This document shows positions 28,540 through 39,610 of a DNA stretch of 64,000 bases, piece by piece; within the stretch, counting starts at the first letter, position 1; each line of letters opens with the position of its first letter. This stretch comes from Georgenia yuyongxinii. GTDB taxonomy: Bacteria > Actinomycetota > Actinomycetes > Actinomycetales > Actinomycetaceae. The notes beneath the pieces are model-generated. The model worked only from the letters and a program-made list of their open reading frames with translations. It made no database searches and was not told the origin of the DNA. The DNA lies in contig NZ_CP040915.1 of NCBI RefSeq assembly GCF_006352065.1, forward strand, positions 1,674,001-1,738,000. Reading direction: 5' to 3'. A program made the position numbers and the translations under genes.

Positions 28540-30078
28540 TCAGGGACGGCGCCAGGCGCGCCCATCGAGGGCGAGCATGTCGTGCGAGCCGGGCGGCCCC
28601 CACGAGCCGGGCATGTATGTCTCCGGCTGCCCGCTGCGCGCCCAGGCCTCCATGACCGGGTCGAGGATCTGCCAGGACAGCTCGACCTCCTTCTGGCGCG
28701 GGAACAGCGGCGGGTCACCGAGGAGCACGTCGAGGATGAGCCGCTCGTACGCCTCGGGAGAGTTCTCCGTGAACGCGTGGCCGTAACCGAAGTCCATCGT
28801 GACGTCGCGGACCTCCATCGCGGTGCCCGGCACCTTCGCACCGAACCGGATGGTCACGCCCTCGTCCGGCTGCACCCGGATCACCAGGGCGTTCTGCCCG
28901 AGCTCCTGGGTGTCGGTGAGGTCGAACGGCAGGTGCGGGGCCCGCTTGAAGACGACGGCGATCTCGGTCACCCGGCGGCCCAGACGCTTGCCGGCGCGCA
29001 GGTAGAACGGCACACCCGCCCAGCGGCGGGTGTCCACGTCCAGGCGCATCGCGGCGTACGTCTCGGTGTTGGAGTCGGCCGGGATGCCGTCCTCCCCGAG
29101 GTAGCCGCGCACCTGCACCCCGCCCTGCCACCCGGCGGCGTACTGCCCGCGGGCGGTGTGCAGCGAGAGGTCCTCGGGCAGGGTGACGGCGGCGAGGATC
29201 TTCTCCTTCTCCGCACGCAGCGCGTCGGAGTCGAAGGAGACGGGCTCCTCCATCGCGGTGAGTGCGAGGAGCTGGAGCAGGTGGTTCTGGATGACGTCCC
29301 GCGCCGCGCCGATACCGTCGTAGTAGCCGGCCCGGGTGCCGATGCCGATGTCCTCGGCCATCGTGATCTGCACGTGGTCCACGTAGTGCGCGTTCCACAC
29401 GGGCTCGAAGAACTGGTTGGCGAACCGCAGCGCCAGGATGTTCTGGACGGTCTCCTTGCCCAGGTAGTGGTCGATGCGGAACACCGAGTCGGGCGGGAAG
29501 ACCTCCGAGACCACCCGGTCCAGCTCCTGCGCCGAGGCGAGGTCGTGGCCGAACGGCTTCTCGATGACCACCCGCCGCCAGCCCTCCGCGCGACGTCCGG
29601 ACAGGCCGGACCGGGCGAGCTGGCGCAGCACCACGGGGAAGGCGTCCGGCGGCACGGAGAGGTAGAACGCGTGGTTGCCGCCGGTGCCGCGCTGCTCGTC
29701 GAGCGTCTGGACCGTCTCGGCGAGCCGGTCGAAGGCGTCGTCGTCGCCGAACTCGCCCTGGACGAACCGGAACCCGGAGACCAGCTGGTCCCAGGTCCGC
29801 TCGTTGAACGGCGTGCGAGCGTGCTCCCGGACGGCGTCGTGCACGACCTCCGCGAACTCCGCGGTGCTCCACTTCCGCCGGCCGAACCCGGTCAGCGCGA
29901 ACGAGGGCGGCAGCAGGCCGCGGTTGGCCAGGTCGTAGATGGCGGGCATGAGCTTGCGCTTGGCCAGGTCGCCGGTGATCCCGAAGATCACCAGTCCCGC
30001 GGGCCCGGCGATGCGCGGCAGGCGCCGGTCCCGCCGGTCCCGCAGGGGGTTCGCCGCCGTGGTGGGCGCACTGCTCAT
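28540..30078 (-). CDS. zwf: Glucose-6-phosphate 1-dehydrogenase
   Basis: First enzyme of the oxidative pentose phosphate pathway (NADP-linked), 512 residues. The nucleotide-binding motif GITGDLAKRKLMPA (about residues 33-46), the active-site block RIDHYLGKETVQN (about 199-211) and EKPFGHDL (about 172-179) are intact. The ATG at 30078 overlaps the pgi stop (ATGA). It belongs to tkt-tal-pgi-zwf-opcA. Confidence 0.98.
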   Translation of the reverse strand: MSSAPTTAANPLRDRRDRRLPRIAGPAGLVIFGITGDLAKRKLMPAIYDLANRGLLPPSFALTGFGRRKWSTAEFAEVVHDAVREHARTPFNERTWDQLVSGFRFVQGEFGDDDAFDRLAETVQTLDEQRGTGGNHAFYLSVPPDAFPVVLRQLARSGLSGRRAEGWRRVVIEKPFGHDLASAQELDRVVSEVFPPDSVFRIDHYLGKETVQNILALRFANQFFEPVWNAHYVDHVQITMAEDIGIGTRAGYYDGIGAARDVIQNHLLQLLALTAMEEPVSFDSDALRAEKEKILAAVTLPEDLSLHTARGQYAAGWQGGVQVRGYLGEDGIPADSNTETYAAMRLDVDTRRWAGVPFYLRAGKRLGRRVTEIAVVFKRAPHLPFDLTDTQELGQNALVIRVQPDEGVTIRFGAKVPGTAMEVRDVTMDFGYGHAFTENSPEAYERLILDVLLGDPPLFPRQKEVELSWQILDPVMEAWARSGQPETYMPGSWGPPGSHDMLALDGRAWRRP

Positions 30079-31760
30079 GCGAGGCGACCTCCGAGGACAC
30101 CGGCGAGCCAGGCGAGGGCGTCGGAGGAGGTGACGTGCAGGCGCAGCACGGGCCGCCCCAGCTCGGCGAGCACCCGGGCATCTCCGGCCGCCTGGGCGGC
30201 GATGAGGGTGGCGAAGTCGAAGTCCCGGCCCGGGATCTGCACCAGGTGCTTGGCGGCCCCGGTGATCTGCAGGAACACCCCGACGGCGGGGCCGCCCTTG
30301 TGGAGCTGCCCGGTCGAGTGCAGGAACCGTGGGCCCCAGCCGAAGGTCACCGGCCGGCCGGTGCGGGCGGCCAGGGCCGCGCGGACCCCGCCGAGCGCCT
30401 CGGCCGGCCGGCCCTCGCGGTCGAGGTAGGCCATGACGGCGAGGTAGCCGTTCTCGGGCAGGGTGGCGAGGAGGTTGTCCACCGCCTCCGTGACGGAGGT
30501 GGCGCCGCGCAGGAGGTCCGCGGGGCCGCGGACCTCGACGCCGGAGTCGGCGAACGCAGCAGGCTCTGGGGCCGGGGTCTCCTCGAGCAGCCCGCGGGTG
30601 GCCGCCTTGGCGGATTCCACGTTGGGCTGGTCGAACGGGTCGATGCCCATGAGCCGGCCGGCGACGGCGACCGCGTACTCCCACAGCAGGAGGGTGCCGC
30701 CGAGCGTGCCGGAGACGGTGACCTCGACGGCGGCGCTCTCGCCGTCGTCGTCGGCGTCCTCGGGCTCGTCGGTCAGCGGGGTGAGCAGCACGGGCAGGAC
30801 GTCCGCGGCGACGGGCTCCGTGAGCTCGGGGGCGTCGGCGCCGGCGACCACCGGCAGCAGCCCGGTGCCGTTCTTGCCGGTGGACTCCGCAACCAGCTGC
30901 TCGGCCCAGTCGCCGAAGTGGAACAGTCCGGAGCCGGCGTCGCGGATGACGATCTTGTCCCGCAGTGGCTTGGTGCCGCCCAACGCCGCGCCGAGCACCA
31001 GGGCCGGGTTGGCCTCGGAGTCCTCGGCGAAGAACGGGGCGACGGCGGCGGCGTCGTCGAGCAGCTGCTCGACGTCCACGCCGGCGAGCGCGGCCGGGAC
31101 CAGCCCGAACGCCGTCAGCGCGGAGAACCGGCCTCCGACCTCGGGGTCGGCCGCGAACACGGCCCGGTACCCGGCGTCCTTCGCGACAGTCTCCAGGGGC
31201 GAGCCGGGGTCGGTGACGACGACGATGTGCCGGGCGGCGTCGAGGCCGGCTGCGGTGAACGCGGCCTCGAAGGTGCGGCGCTGGGAGTCGGTCTCGACCG
31301 TGCCGCCCGACTTCGAGGAGACCACCAGGACGGTGGCCGTCAGGTCACCCTCGAGGGCCCGGTGCACCTGCCCGGGGTCCGTGGAGTCCAGGACCACGAG
31401 CTGGGCGCCGGCGGTGCCGGCGAGGACCTCGGGCGCGAGGGAGGAACCGCCCATCCCGGCGAGGACCACCCGGTCGATGCCCTCGGCGGCGAGCTCGTCC
31501 CGCAGTGCCTTGAGCGGGGCGAGCAGCGGGCGGGAGGTCTCGTGCAGCGCGGTCCAGCCGAGCCGGATCGCGGCCTCGGCCTCGGCGGCCTCGCCCCACA
31601 AGGTGGCGTCCCGCGCGGCAAGGCGGCTGGCCACCTTGTCCGCGACGAGGGTCGGGACGTGGGTCTGGACCGCGTGCGCGGCGTCACCCGTGGCGCTGAC
31701 CTCGATGAGGGCGCCGTCCTCCGGGCCCGCCCAGGCCACCGTGCCGGCCGGGGCGCTCAT
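30075..31760 (-). CDS. pgi: Glucose-6-phosphate isomerase (actinobacterial form)
   Basis: A 561-residue Pgi with two SIS domains. [12 protein letters not shown] (about residues 100-111), [11 protein letters not shown] (about 150-160), the KNGTGLLPV stretch (about 296-304) and [19 protein letters not shown] (about 372-390) fit the actinobacterial subfamily that is often found between tal and zwf. The start ATG (31760) overlaps the tal stop and its own stop overlaps the zwf start. Confidence 0.93.
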   Translation of the reverse strand: MSAPAGTVAWAGPEDGALIEVSATGDAAHAVQTHVPTLVADKVASRLAARDATLWGEAAEAEAAIRLGWTALHETSRPLLAPLKALRDELAAEGIDRVVLAGMGGSSLAPEVLAGTAGAQLVVLDSTDPGQVHRALEGDLTATVLVVSSKSGGTVETDSQRRTFEAAFTAAGLDAARHIVVVTDPGSPLETVAKDAGYRAVFAADPEVGGRFSALTAFGLVPAALAGVDVEQLLDDAAAVAPFFAEDSEANPALVLGAALGGTKPLRDKIVIRDAGSGLFHFGDWAEQLVAESTGKNGTGLLPVVAGADAPELTEPVAADVLPVLLTPLTDEPEDADDDGESAAVEVTVSGTLGGTLLLWEYAVAVAGRLMGIDPFDQPNVESAKAATRGLLEETPAPEPAAFADSGVEVRGPADLLRGATSVTEAVDNLLATLPENGYLAVMAYLDREGRPAEALGGVRAALAARTGRPVTFGWGPRFLHSTGQLHKGGPAVGVFLQITGAAKHLVQIPGRDFDFATLIAAQAAGDARVLAELGRPVLRLHVTSSDALAWLAGVLGGRLA

Positions 31761-32887
31761 CGGGCCACCCCGGCCCGCGCGAGGGCGGCGGTGACTGTGT
31801 CGGCGAGCTCCGCCCAGCTCTTCTCGAACTTGACCACGGCCTCCTCCTCCAGGGTGTCGGTGACGTCGGTGTAGGAGACGCCGAGGCGTTCGAGCTGGTC
31901 GAGCAGCCGACGGGACTCCTCGTAGGTGCCGTGGACGGTGTCGCCGCGCAGGTTCGCGTGGTCGGCCACCGCGCGCATGGTCTTCTCGGGCATGGTGTTG
32001 ACGACGCCGTCCACGACCAGCTCGTCGACGTACATGGTGTCCGGGTAGGCCGGGTCCTTCACACCGGTGGAGGCCCACAGCGGACGCTGCACATGGGCGC
32101 CGGCCGCGGCCAGCTCCTCCCAGCGCGGCGTGGAGAAGATCTCCTCGAAGGCCTGGAAGGCCAGCCGGGCGTTGGCGATGCCCGCCTTGCCCTTCAGGTC
32201 TTTCGCCTCGTCGGTGCCGATCGCGTCGAGCCGCTTGTCGATCTCGGTGTCCACCCGCGACACGAAGAAGGAGGCCACCGAACGGATGCCGCTCAGGTCG
32301 ATCCCGGCGCGCTGGGCGAGCTCGAGCCCGTCGAGGTAGGCGTTGGCGACGGCGCGGTAGCGGTCCAGGGAGAAGATCAGCGTCACGTTGATGCTGATGC
32401 CCTCGCTGATCGCCTTGGTGATGGCGGGCAGCCCCTCCTTGGTGGCGGGGATCTTCACGAAGATGTTCGGCCGGTCGACGGTGGACCACAGCAGGCGGGC
32501 CTGCTCGATGGTCTTGTCGGTGTCCTTGGAGAGGCGTGGGTCGACCTCGATGGACACGCGCCCGTCCTGGCCGCCTGTCCGGTGGTAGACGTCGGCGAAC
32601 AGGTCTGCCGCGTCCCGGACGTCGTCCGTGGTCGTCGCGATGACGGCGTCGTCCACGCCGCTGCCGGCGGCGGCGAGCATGCCCATCTGCTCGTCGTAGT
32701 CGTGGGCCTTGGCCAGGGCGCCGGCGAAGATCGTCGGGTTGGTGGTCACGCCCACCACGTGCTTGGTCCCGACCAGGTCGGCGAGGAACCCGTCGCGCAG
32801 GTGCCCGCGGGAGAGGTCGTCGAGCCAGATCGACACGCCGTGCCCGCTGAGCTCTGCGAGCCGGTCGGTTGCGGTGTTCTCGGTCAT
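31757..32887 (-). CDS. tal: Transaldolase
   Basis: A 376-residue transaldolase of the longer actinobacterial class. [12 protein letters not shown] (about residues 48-59), the Schiff-base lysine in [13 protein letters not shown] (about 142-154), [12 protein letters not shown] (about 163-174) and [12 protein letters not shown] (about 269-280) are present. The ATG (32887) lies 45 bp after the tkt stop. Confidence 0.97.
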   Translation of the reverse strand: MTENTATDRLAELSGHGVSIWLDDLSRGHLRDGFLADLVGTKHVVGVTTNPTIFAGALAKAHDYDEQMGMLAAAGSGVDDAVIATTTDDVRDAADLFADVYHRTGGQDGRVSIEVDPRLSKDTDKTIEQARLLWSTVDRPNIFVKIPATKEGLPAITKAISEGISINVTLIFSLDRYRAVANAYLDGLELAQRAGIDLSGIRSVASFFVSRVDTEIDKRLDAIGTDEAKDLKGKAGIANARLAFQAFEEIFSTPRWEELAAAGAHVQRPLWASTGVKDPAYPDTMYVDELVVDGVVNTMPEKTMRAVADHANLRGDTVHGTYEESRRLLDQLERLGVSYTDVTDTLEEEAVVKFEKSWAELADTVTAALARAGVAR

Positions 32888-32932
32888 TGCTGCTCCAGTC
32901 GGTCGTGGGTGGGTGGTGGGCGTGACCAGGGG

Positions 32933-35128
32933 TTACTTGGGCAGGTCGCCGGTGCCTGCCTGGGTCGGCGTGGTGCCCTGGGTCGGGGCGGCGTCACCGG
33001 CGGTGGCGGCGATGGACTCCTTCGCGGCGGCGGCGACCGCCTCGGCGGTGATCCCGAACTTCTCGTAGATCACCTTGTAGTCGGCGGACGCGCCGTAGTG
33101 CTCGAGGGAGACGGACCGGCCGGCGTCGCCGACCAGGTGGCGCCAGCTCATGGCGAGGCCGGCCTCGACGGAGACGCGCGCACGGACGGCGGCGGGCAGG
33201 ACCTGCTCGCGGTACGCCTCGTCCTGCTCGGCGAACCACTCCTGGCTGGGCACGGAGACCACCCGGGCCTGGACGCCCTCGGCGGCGAGCTGCTCGCGGG
33301 CGGCCAGCGCCAGCTGCACCTCGGAGCCGGTGCCCATGAGGATGACGTCGGGGCGACCGGACGCGGCCTCGGCGAGCACGTAGGCGCCGCGCAGGGTGCC
33401 GGCCGCGGAGGCGAGGGTCGCGCCGTCGGCCGCGCCGTCCCCACGGACGGGGTTGGGCACGTCCTGGCGCGTGAGCACGATGCCGGCGGGCCGGTCGATG
33501 CGCTCGAGGATGCCGCGCCAGGCGTAGGCGGTCTCCGCGGCGTCGGCCGGGCGGACGACGTCCAGGCCCGGGATGGCGCGCAGCGCGGTGAGGTGCTCCA
33601 CCGGCTGGTGGGTGGGGCCGTCCTCGCCCAGACCGATCGAGTCGTGCGTCCACACGAAGGTGGACGGGATGCCCATGAGCGCGGCCAGCCGCACGGCGGG
33701 GCGCATGTAGTCGGAGAACGTCAGGAACGTGCCGCCGTAGGGGCGGGTCAGGCCGTGCAGCACGATGCCGTTGAGGATCGCGCCCATGGCGTGCTCACGG
33801 ATCCCGAAGTGCAGGGTGCGCCCGTACGGGTGGCCGGGGAACATCTCCGTGGAGCGCTCCTCGGGCAGGAAGGACGGCTCGCCCTTCATGGTGGTGTTGT
33901 TCGAGCCGGCGAGGTCCGCGGAGCCGCCCCACAGCTCGGGCAGGGTCTCGGCGAGAGCGGAGAGCACCTCGCCGGAGGCCTTACGGGTGGACACGGCCTT
34001 GCCGCCGTCGAACGTGGGCAGCGCCGCCTCCCAGCCGACGGGCAGGTTGTGCGTGCGCAGCCGGTCCAGCAGTGCGGCCGCCGCGGGGTTGGCTTCGCGC
34101 CACGTCGCGTACGCGGTGTCCCAGGTCTGGCGTGCCTCGGCGGCGCGGGACCGGGCGTTGTCGCGGGTGTGGGCGATGACCTCGTCGGTGACCTCGAAGG
34201 AGGCCTCGGGGTCGAAGCCGAGCACCTTCTTCACCGCGGCCACCTCGTCCGCGCCCAGCGCGGAGCCGTGGATCGCGCCGGTGTTCTGCTTGTTCGGGGC
34301 GGGCCACCCGATGATGGTGCGCAGCGAGATGATCGAGGGCCGTCCGGTCTCGGCCTTGGCGGCCTCGACGGCGGCGTGCAGCGCCGGGACGTCCTCGGCG
34401 TACTCGCCCCCACCGTGGGTCCAGTCCACCCGCTGGGTGTGCCAGCCGTACGCCTCGTACCGGGCGAGGACGTCCTCGGTGAACGCGATGTTCGTGTCGT
34501 CCTCGATGGAGATGTGGTTGTCGTCGTAGATGACGACGAGGTTGCCCAGCTGCTGCGTGCCGGCCAGCGAGGACGCCTCGCCGCTCACGCCCTCCTGGAG
34601 GTCGCCGTCGGAGACGATGACGAAGATGTGGTGGTCGAACGGGCTGGCGCCCGGCGCGGCGTCGGGGTCGAGCAGGCCGCGCTCCTTGCGGGCGGCGAAG
34701 GCCATACCGACGGCGGAGGCCACACCCTGCCCGAGCGGGCCGGTGGTGATCTCCACACCGGTGGTGTGCCGGTACTCCGGGTGGCCCGGGGTCTTCGAGC
34801 CCCAGGTGCGCAGGGCCTTCAGGTCGTCGAGCTCGAGACCGATGCCGGCCAGGTACAGCTGGATGTACTGGGTCAGCGAGGAGTGGCCGGCGGACAGGAC
34901 GAACCGGTCACGGCCCAGCCAGTGCTCGTCGGCGGGGTCCACGCGCATGACCTTCTGGTAGAGCAGGTACGCGGCCGGGGCGAGGGACATCGCGGTGCCG
35001 GGGTGTCCGTTGCCGACCTTCTGGACGGCGTCGGCGGCGAGAACACGGGCGGTGTCGACGGCGCGCTGGTCCAGCTCGGTCCACTCCAGCGCCGTGGCGC
35101 GGTCGGTTGCGGCGGGCGTTGCGTTCAC
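32933..35128 (-). CDS. tkt: Transketolase
   Basis: A 731-residue thiamine diphosphate enzyme. [13 protein letters not shown] (about residues 40-52), the ThDP/Mg motif [13 protein letters not shown] (about 169-181), HTGG-like [28 protein letters not shown] (about 496-513, transketolase signature) and the pyrimidine-binding [12 protein letters not shown] are visible. GTG start at 35128. First gene of the minus-strand pentose phosphate operon; divergent from ctaB. Confidence 0.98.
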   Translation of the reverse strand: MNATPAATDRATALEWTELDQRAVDTARVLAADAVQKVGNGHPGTAMSLAPAAYLLYQKVMRVDPADEHWLGRDRFVLSAGHSSLTQYIQLYLAGIGLELDDLKALRTWGSKTPGHPEYRHTTGVEITTGPLGQGVASAVGMAFAARKERGLLDPDAAPGASPFDHHIFVIVSDGDLQEGVSGEASSLAGTQQLGNLVVIYDDNHISIEDDTNIAFTEDVLARYEAYGWHTQRVDWTHGGGEYAEDVPALHAAVEAAKAETGRPSIISLRTIIGWPAPNKQNTGAIHGSALGADEVAAVKKVLGFDPEASFEVTDEVIAHTRDNARSRAAEARQTWDTAYATWREANPAAAALLDRLRTHNLPVGWEAALPTFDGGKAVSTRKASGEVLSALAETLPELWGGSADLAGSNNTTMKGEPSFLPEERSTEMFPGHPYGRTLHFGIREHAMGAILNGIVLHGLTRPYGGTFLTFSDYMRPAVRLAALMGIPSTFVWTHDSIGLGEDGPTHQPVEHLTALRAIPGLDVVRPADAAETAYAWRGILERIDRPAGIVLTRQDVPNPVRGDGAADGATLASAAGTLRGAYVLAEAASGRPDVILMGTGSEVQLALAAREQLAAEGVQARVVSVPSQEWFAEQDEAYREQVLPAAVRARVSVEAGLAMSWRHLVGDAGRSVSLEHYGASADYKVIYEKFGITAEAVAAAAKESIAATAGDAAPTQGTTPTQAGTGDLPK

Positions 35129-35471
35129 AGATCCTCAATTCTCTCCGGGGAGCTCTCCCCGAACTTCCTGGACGTGGCGCCTGCGGAGCGACGCGGCGCG
35201 GCACGATCTCTACCTTCGCGACCCTACCGTCGGCGCCCCGGCGGGGAACCTCGAGGTCGGCTGTCGTGCCGGTCACGGTTGTGGTGCTGGTCACGGGCGG
35301 CGGGTGGAGCCGGTGACGGGTCCGGCCGCGACGGACATGGGCCGCCTCGTGCGCAAGGCGGCGGCGACCCGTCCACGTGGCCACGTACGATGGAATGACC
35401 GGGGGCGGAAGGATATTCCGCCCATACGAGTCTCGGAGGCCAGCTCCGGGAGATGGGGAGCAGGGATCCGC
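35129..35471. promoter_or_regulatory. Divergent promoter region between tkt and ctaB
   Basis: 343 bp without a gene. A TACGAT box (about 35387-35392) could be the ctaB -10. The leader it would make contains a 7-bp hairpin, GGGCGGA (35403-35409) with TCCGCCC (35417-35423). No -35 of good quality is seen. Confidence 0.45.
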
Positions 35472-36494
35472 GTGCACAGTGCCCACCCAGCCGCCGAGCG
35501 GCCCGTCGACCGTACCGGCGACGGCGGCACGCGCGACGGCGGGCCCACCGGGGCCGCGGAGACGACGACCGCCGGACCGCTGCACCCACAGGCGACCGTC
35601 TCGGGCCGGCCGGCCCGGTCGAAGCTGCGCGCCTACGTGGCCCTGACCAAGCCCCGGATCATCGAGCTGCTGCTCATCACCACCGTGCCGACGATGATCG
35701 TGGCCGCCGACGGCTGGCCGGGCTGGTGGTTGACGCTGGTGACGCTGGTCGGCGGCGCGTTCGCCGCGGGGTCGGCGAACGCGTTCAACATGTACCTCGA
35801 CCGGGACATCGACCGGTTGATGAACCGGACGAAGCAGCGTCCGCTGGTCACCGGCGAGCTGACCCCGCGCCAGGCGGTGGTGTTCGCCACGGCGCTGGGC
35901 GCGGTGTCCATCGGCTGGTTCGCGCTGCTGGTCAACGCCGTGTCGGCGTGGCTGACGCTGGCCGCGATCCTGCTGTACGTGGTCTTCTACACGATCATCC
36001 TCAAGCGCCGCACGTCCCAGAACATCGTGTGGGGCGGGGCCGCGGGGTGCATGCCGGTGCTCATCGGCTGGTCGGCGGTGACCGGGTCGCTGGACTGGGC
36101 GGCGCTGGTGCTGTTCCTCATCATCTTCTTCTGGACGCCGCCGCACTACTGGCCGCTGTCGATGAAGTTCAAGAAGGACTACGCCCGCGCCGGGGTGCCG
36201 ATGCTTCCGGTGGTCGCGGACGACGTCCGGGTGGCCCGGCAGATCCTCCTCTACGCCGCCGCGATGATCGCTTGCACCTTCGTGCTGGCGCCGGTGGCGT
36301 CGCTGGGCTGGGTGTACGTCGCGGCCGCGGTCGTCGCCGCGGCGTGGTTCCTGTCCGCGTGCGTGCGGCTGTACCGCCGGGCCCTGCACCCCGAGCGGGG
36401 CAAGCTGGCGGCGATGAAGGTCTTCCACGTCTCGATCACGTACCTGACGATCGTGTTCGTCGCCGTGGCCGTCGACCCGCTCCTGCCCTACTGA
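35472..36494 (+). CDS. ctaB: Protoheme IX farnesyltransferase (heme O synthase, CtaB/CyoE)
   Basis: A 340-residue membrane prenyltransferase that turns heme B into heme O for cytochrome oxidase. Around eight or nine helices; the first aspartate-rich motif is [19 protein letters not shown] (about residues 106-124), the second covers [18 protein letters not shown] (about 224-241), with [15 protein letters not shown] before. The first 50 residues are a polar, poorly conserved tail. The GTG at 35472 has AGGGA upstream; longer reading is possible. tkt is divergent; ctaB next to tkt is a common actinobacterial arrangement. Confidence 0.92.
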   Translation: MHSAHPAAERPVDRTGDGGTRDGGPTGAAETTTAGPLHPQATVSGRPARSKLRAYVALTKPRIIELLLITTVPTMIVAADGWPGWWLTLVTLVGGAFAAGSANAFNMYLDRDIDRLMNRTKQRPLVTGELTPRQAVVFATALGAVSIGWFALLVNAVSAWLTLAAILLYVVFYTIILKRRTSQNIVWGGAAGCMPVLIGWSAVTGSLDWAALVLFLIIFFWTPPHYWPLSMKFKKDYARAGVPMLPVVADDVRVARQILLYAAAMIACTFVLAPVASLGWVYVAAAVVAAAWFLSACVRLYRRALHPERGKLAAMKVFHVSITYLTIVFVAVAVDPLLPY

Positions 36495-36515
36495 GGCGAG
36501 GGTGCGGGCGGTGAC

Positions 36516-37448
36516 GTGGTGACGGCGCTGGGCGTCGCCCTGCGTGACTACCTCGCGCACCTGGGCGTCGAGCGCGGGATGAGCTCCCACACCATCGCCG
36601 CCTACCGGCGTGACCTCGAGCGGTACACCGCCTACCTGACCGCCCGGGGCATCGCCACGCTTGCCGACGTGCGCGAGCCCGACGTGGCCGGCTACGTCGA
36701 GGTCGTGCGGTCCGGCGCGGACGGGCGCAGCGTGCTCGCGCCGTCCTCCGCGGCCCGCGCCGTCACCGCGGTGCGCGGCTGGCACCGGTTCGCTCTGGAG
36801 GAGGGGACGACGACGGCGGACCCCAGCGCCGCCGTCCGCCCGCCTGTCCCCGGCAAGCGGCTGCCCAAGGCGATCAGCGTCGAGGAGGTCGAGCGGCTGC
36901 TGGAGGCGGCGTCGCTGGGGGAGGGGCCGGTGCCGCTGCGCGACCGTGCCCTGCTGGAGCTGCTCTACGGCACCGGTGCCCGCATCAGCGAGGCGGTCGG
37001 GCTGGCGGTGGACGACCTCGACATGACCGGGGACGTCGCGACCGTGCACCTGTTCGGCAAGGGCCGCAAGGAGCGGGTGGTGCCGGTGGGGCACTACGCC
37101 GTCGAGGCGCTGGAGGCCTACCTGGTGCGGGCCCGGCCCGCGCTGGCCCGTGAGGGGCGGGGCAACCCGAAGGTGTTCCTCAACACCCGCGGCAACCCGC
37201 TGAGCCGGCAGAGCGCCTGGGCGGTGCTGCAGCAGGCCGCCGGCCGGGCCGGGCTGGACCAGCGGATCTCCCCGCACACCCTGCGCCACTCCTTCGCCAC
37301 CCACCTGCTCTCCGGCGGCGCGGACGTCCGCGTGGTCCAGGAGCTGCTCGGTCACGCGTCGGTGACCACCACGCAGATCTACACCCAGGTCACCGTGCAG
37401 ACGATGCGCGAGGTGTACGCCGCGGCGCACCCCCGCGCCCGCGACTGA
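36516..37448 (+). CDS. xerD: Tyrosine recombinase XerD
   Basis: Chromosome-dimer resolution recombinase, 310 residues. An N-terminal SAM-like DNA-binding domain (about residues 5-95; [19 protein letters not shown]) precedes the catalytic domain with Arg in [12 protein letters not shown] (about 153), Lys in [11 protein letters not shown] (about 180), [12 protein letters not shown] (His/Arg about 255-258), [15 protein letters not shown] (His about 281, Tyr about 290). It lies just before the parA-scpAB genes, its usual position. Two adjacent GTG codons (36516 and 36519) can both be the start. Confidence 0.93.
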   Translation: MVTALGVALRDYLAHLGVERGMSSHTIAAYRRDLERYTAYLTARGIATLADVREPDVAGYVEVVRSGADGRSVLAPSSAARAVTAVRGWHRFALEEGTTTADPSAAVRPPVPGKRLPKAISVEEVERLLEAASLGEGPVPLRDRALLELLYGTGARISEAVGLAVDDLDMTGDVATVHLFGKGRKERVVPVGHYAVEALEAYLVRARPALAREGRGNPKVFLNTRGNPLSRQSAWAVLQQAAGRAGLDQRISPHTLRHSFATHLLSGGADVRVVQELLGHASVTTTQIYTQVTVQTMREVYAAAHPRARD

Positions 37449-37477
37449 GCTGCAGAAGAAGTGACCATGACTAGCCC

Positions 37478-37508
37478 GCGAGATGTCATCTTCTCCGCGA
37501 CATGTCAC
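37478..37508. repeat. 19-bp-unit dispersed repeat, one and a half units (copy 5)
   Basis: GAGATGTCATCTTCTCCGC (37479-37497) is followed by a partial second unit GACATGTCAC. It lies between xerD and the convergent gene at 37505, whose stop codon lies in the element's last bases. Confidence 0.88.
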
Positions 37509-38464
37509 GGCAAGTCGTGCATGCCCCGCCATCGGCGGCGGGTCGGCACCACCGAGAGCCCGAGCGCTTCGATCACCGTGGCCTCCACCACCGGCCGCCG
37601 GCCCAGCACGTCCCCGGCGTGGAACGCGAACGCCGTCCAGCCCCAGCGGTTCTCGATGTCCTCGCGGCGACGGACGTCGTGCCGCCCCTGCTCGACAGTG
37701 GTCCGATGGAACCGCTCCCCGTCGTACTCCAGGCCCACCTGTTTCTCGTGATAGCCCATGTCGAGGCGGTAGATCTCACGCCCCAACCCGTCCCGGAGGC
37801 TGATCTGCAGGTCCGGGATGGGCAGGCCCGCCTCATGCAGACGCAGCCGCGTCCAGGACTCACCGGGCAGCTCGGCGCGGGGGTCGGCCATCGCGAGGAC
37901 GGCGCGCGCCCGGGCGATCCAGCGCCGTCCCCGCAGCTCTCGGATCCGCTCGGTAATCTCATCGAGAGTGATGAGGCCGGCGTGGCTGAACATGTCCAGG
38001 GCCGCCAAACCCATGTACCTCTCGCTGTGCCTGGCCAGGTCCAGTGCGGTGCGAGCGGGTGACGTGATCGGGACGCCGTCGACCTCGACGATGTCGCCCG
38101 GGCCCAGGTCGGTGAGGTAGCCGCGGATCTCCGGCCGGCGGAGGGGGTTCAGGAAGATCTCACGGTCGCTCAAACACTCCAGCATTGGTGGATCCCGGAA
38201 GCGGTCAGGCGGTCGGACATCCACGCCGTGCAGCCAGGCCGCGGTCTCGCGGCCGAGCGTGGCGCCGTCGGGCAGGAGCATCCCGATTGCGCGGGCACGC
38301 GCCTCGGGGTCTTCGGCGGTGTCGACGGGCAGGTAGATGCCCCGGAACGGCCGGACCAGCGGGCCGTCGCGCACCAGGTCCGTGAGCTGGTTCGGCCCGA
38401 CCCCGGCGGCGCGGGCGGAGTCGAGGGTGATCGGCCGGTCGGTGGGCAGGTCTGTCGTTGTCAT
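37505..38464 (-). CDS. AbiEi-like winged-helix / DUF559-type endonuclease-fold protein
   Basis: 319 residues. The N-terminal part resembles the AbiEi antitoxin-type winged helix seen in many actinobacterial proteins (PITLDSARAAGV...LTDLVRDGPLVRPFRGIYLP, about residues 15-55). The middle part holds ITSPARTALDLAR. The C-terminal part (about 210-310) resembles DUF559, a very-short-patch-repair-like nuclease fold: VGLEYDGERFH (about 255-265) with Asp/Glu, then RREDIENRWGW. No AbiEii toxin gene is next to it. Such solitary proteins are frequent in actinobacteria and have no proven role. Convergent with xerD. Confidence 0.7.
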   Translation of the reverse strand: MTTTDLPTDRPITLDSARAAGVGPNQLTDLVRDGPLVRPFRGIYLPVDTAEDPEARARAIGMLLPDGATLGRETAAWLHGVDVRPPDRFRDPPMLECLSDREIFLNPLRRPEIRGYLTDLGPGDIVEVDGVPITSPARTALDLARHSERYMGLAALDMFSHAGLITLDEITERIRELRGRRWIARARAVLAMADPRAELPGESWTRLRLHEAGLPIPDLQISLRDGLGREIYRLDMGYHEKQVGLEYDGERFHRTTVEQGRHDVRRREDIENRWGWTAFAFHAGDVLGRRPVVEATVIEALGLSVVPTRRRWRGMHDLP

Positions 38465-38598
38465 GCCCGCAGGCTGGCAGGGAGCCGACCCGCGGCACGA
38501 GGAGCTACCGCGAACGCTGTGGACAAGGTGGCGCTCGACGGCGGTCTGGGTGGGTTGAGCGACGACGGGACGTGGCCGGACGGGAGCTGTGACCTCTG

Positions 38599-38619
38599 GC
38601 GGAGAAGATGACATCTCGC
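38599..38619. repeat. 19-bp-unit dispersed repeat, single inverted unit (copy 6)
   Basis: GCGGAGAAGATGACATCTCGC is one unit read on the minus strand, in the gap between the divergent genes at 38464 and 38726. Nothing else of note is seen in this 261-bp gap apart from the parA promoter. Confidence 0.85.
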
Positions 38620-38713
38620 CACGGAAGGGGCGGGAGTGGCAGGGGTGACGAGCCGGGCGCGCGCCGACCACGGCGCGCCGGGGCAGTGCCCAGGACCGCC
38701 GCGAGGCGTCGAC

Positions 38714-38719
38714 TACCCT
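38714..38719 (+). promoter_or_regulatory. -10 element TACCCT of parA (leaderless)
   Basis: TACCCT ends 6 nt before the GTG at 38726, with no Shine-Dalgarno sequence. Confidence 0.45.
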
Positions 38720-38725
38720 CGCAGA

Positions 38726-39610
38726 GTGAGCACCGAGCAACCAGGACTGATCACCAGAACCGCCGCGGGCGTGGGCGAGAGCCCCGACGGCGCGGTGGAG
38801 GACTTCCCGGTCCCTGCCCCGCTCTCCACCCACGGGCCCGCCCGCATCATCGCCATGGCCAACCAGAAGGGCGGCGTGGGCAAGACCACCTCCACGATCA
38901 ACCTCGGCGCGGCGCTGGCCGAGTACGGCCGCCGGGTGCTCATCGTCGACTTCGACCCGCAGGGCGCCGCCTCCGCCGGCCTGGGCATCAACGGCCACGA
39001 GCTGGACGAGACGATCTACACGATGCTCATGACGCCCCGCTCGGACGTGCGGGAGATCATCGAGCACACCGACGTCGAGGGTCTCGACGTGGTCCCCGCC
39101 AACATCGACCTCTCCGCCGCCGAGGTGCAGCTGGTCAACGAGGTGGCCCGCGAGCAGGCCCTCGCCCGTGTCCTGCGCCCGGTGCAGGACGACTACGACG
39201 TCGTCCTCATCGACTGCCAGCCCTCCCTCGGCCTGCTCACCGTCAACGCGCTGGCCGCCGCGCACGGCGTCATCGTGCCGCTCGAGGCGGAGTTCTTCGC
39301 ATTGCGCGGCGTGGCCCTGCTGGTGGAGACCATCGAGAAGGTGCAGGACCGGATCAACCCGCGCCTGCGCATCGACGGCATCCTCGCGACCATGATCGAC
39401 CTGCGCACGCTGCACTCCCGCGAGGTCATCGAGCGGGTCCGGGACGCCTTCGGCGACAAGGTCTACACCACGATGATCGCCCGCACCGTGAAGTTCCCCG
39501 ACGCGTCGGTGGCCACCGAGCCGATCACCACGTTCGCGCCGACCCACCCCGGCGCCGAGGCGTACCGCCGCCTCGCACGCGAGCTCATCTTCCGTGGCGA
39601 CGCCGCCTGA
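38726..39610 (+). CDS. ParA-family ATPase linked to scpAB
   Basis: A 294-residue deviant Walker ATPase. ANQKGGVGKTTSTINLG (about residues 47-63) is the P-loop with the signature lysine; VDFDPQGAAS (about 74-83) and the DVVLIDCQPSLGLLT (about 155-169) are the A' and B motifs. The 40-residue polar N-terminal tail is unusual for ParA partitioning proteins, but typical for the ParA-like (Soj) gene that precedes scpA in actinobacteria. There is no parB next to it, so it is probably not the main chromosome-partition ParA. Its end overlaps scpA by 17 bp. Confidence 0.92.
   Translation: MSTEQPGLITRTAAGVGESPDGAVEDFPVPAPLSTHGPARIIAMANQKGGVGKTTSTINLGAALAEYGRRVLIVDFDPQGAASAGLGINGHELDETIYTMLMTPRSDVREIIEHTDVEGLDVVPANIDLSAAEVQLVNEVAREQALARVLRPVQDDYDVVLIDCQPSLGLLTVNALAAAHGVIVPLEAEFFALRGVALLVETIEKVQDRINPRLRIDGILATMIDLRTLHSREVIERVRDAFGDKVYTTMIARTVKFPDASVATEPITTFAPTHPGAEAYRRLARELIFRGDAA

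Noticed and set aside
31931-35398. Open frame of about 1150 codons on the plus strand across tal and tkt
   Set aside because: Antisense shadow of two well-conserved enzymes; low-complexity product.
38726-39610. Main chromosome-partition parA
   Set aside because: No parB or parS sites nearby and the gene is fused in an operon with scpA/scpB/rluB, the usual place of the Soj-like paralogue.
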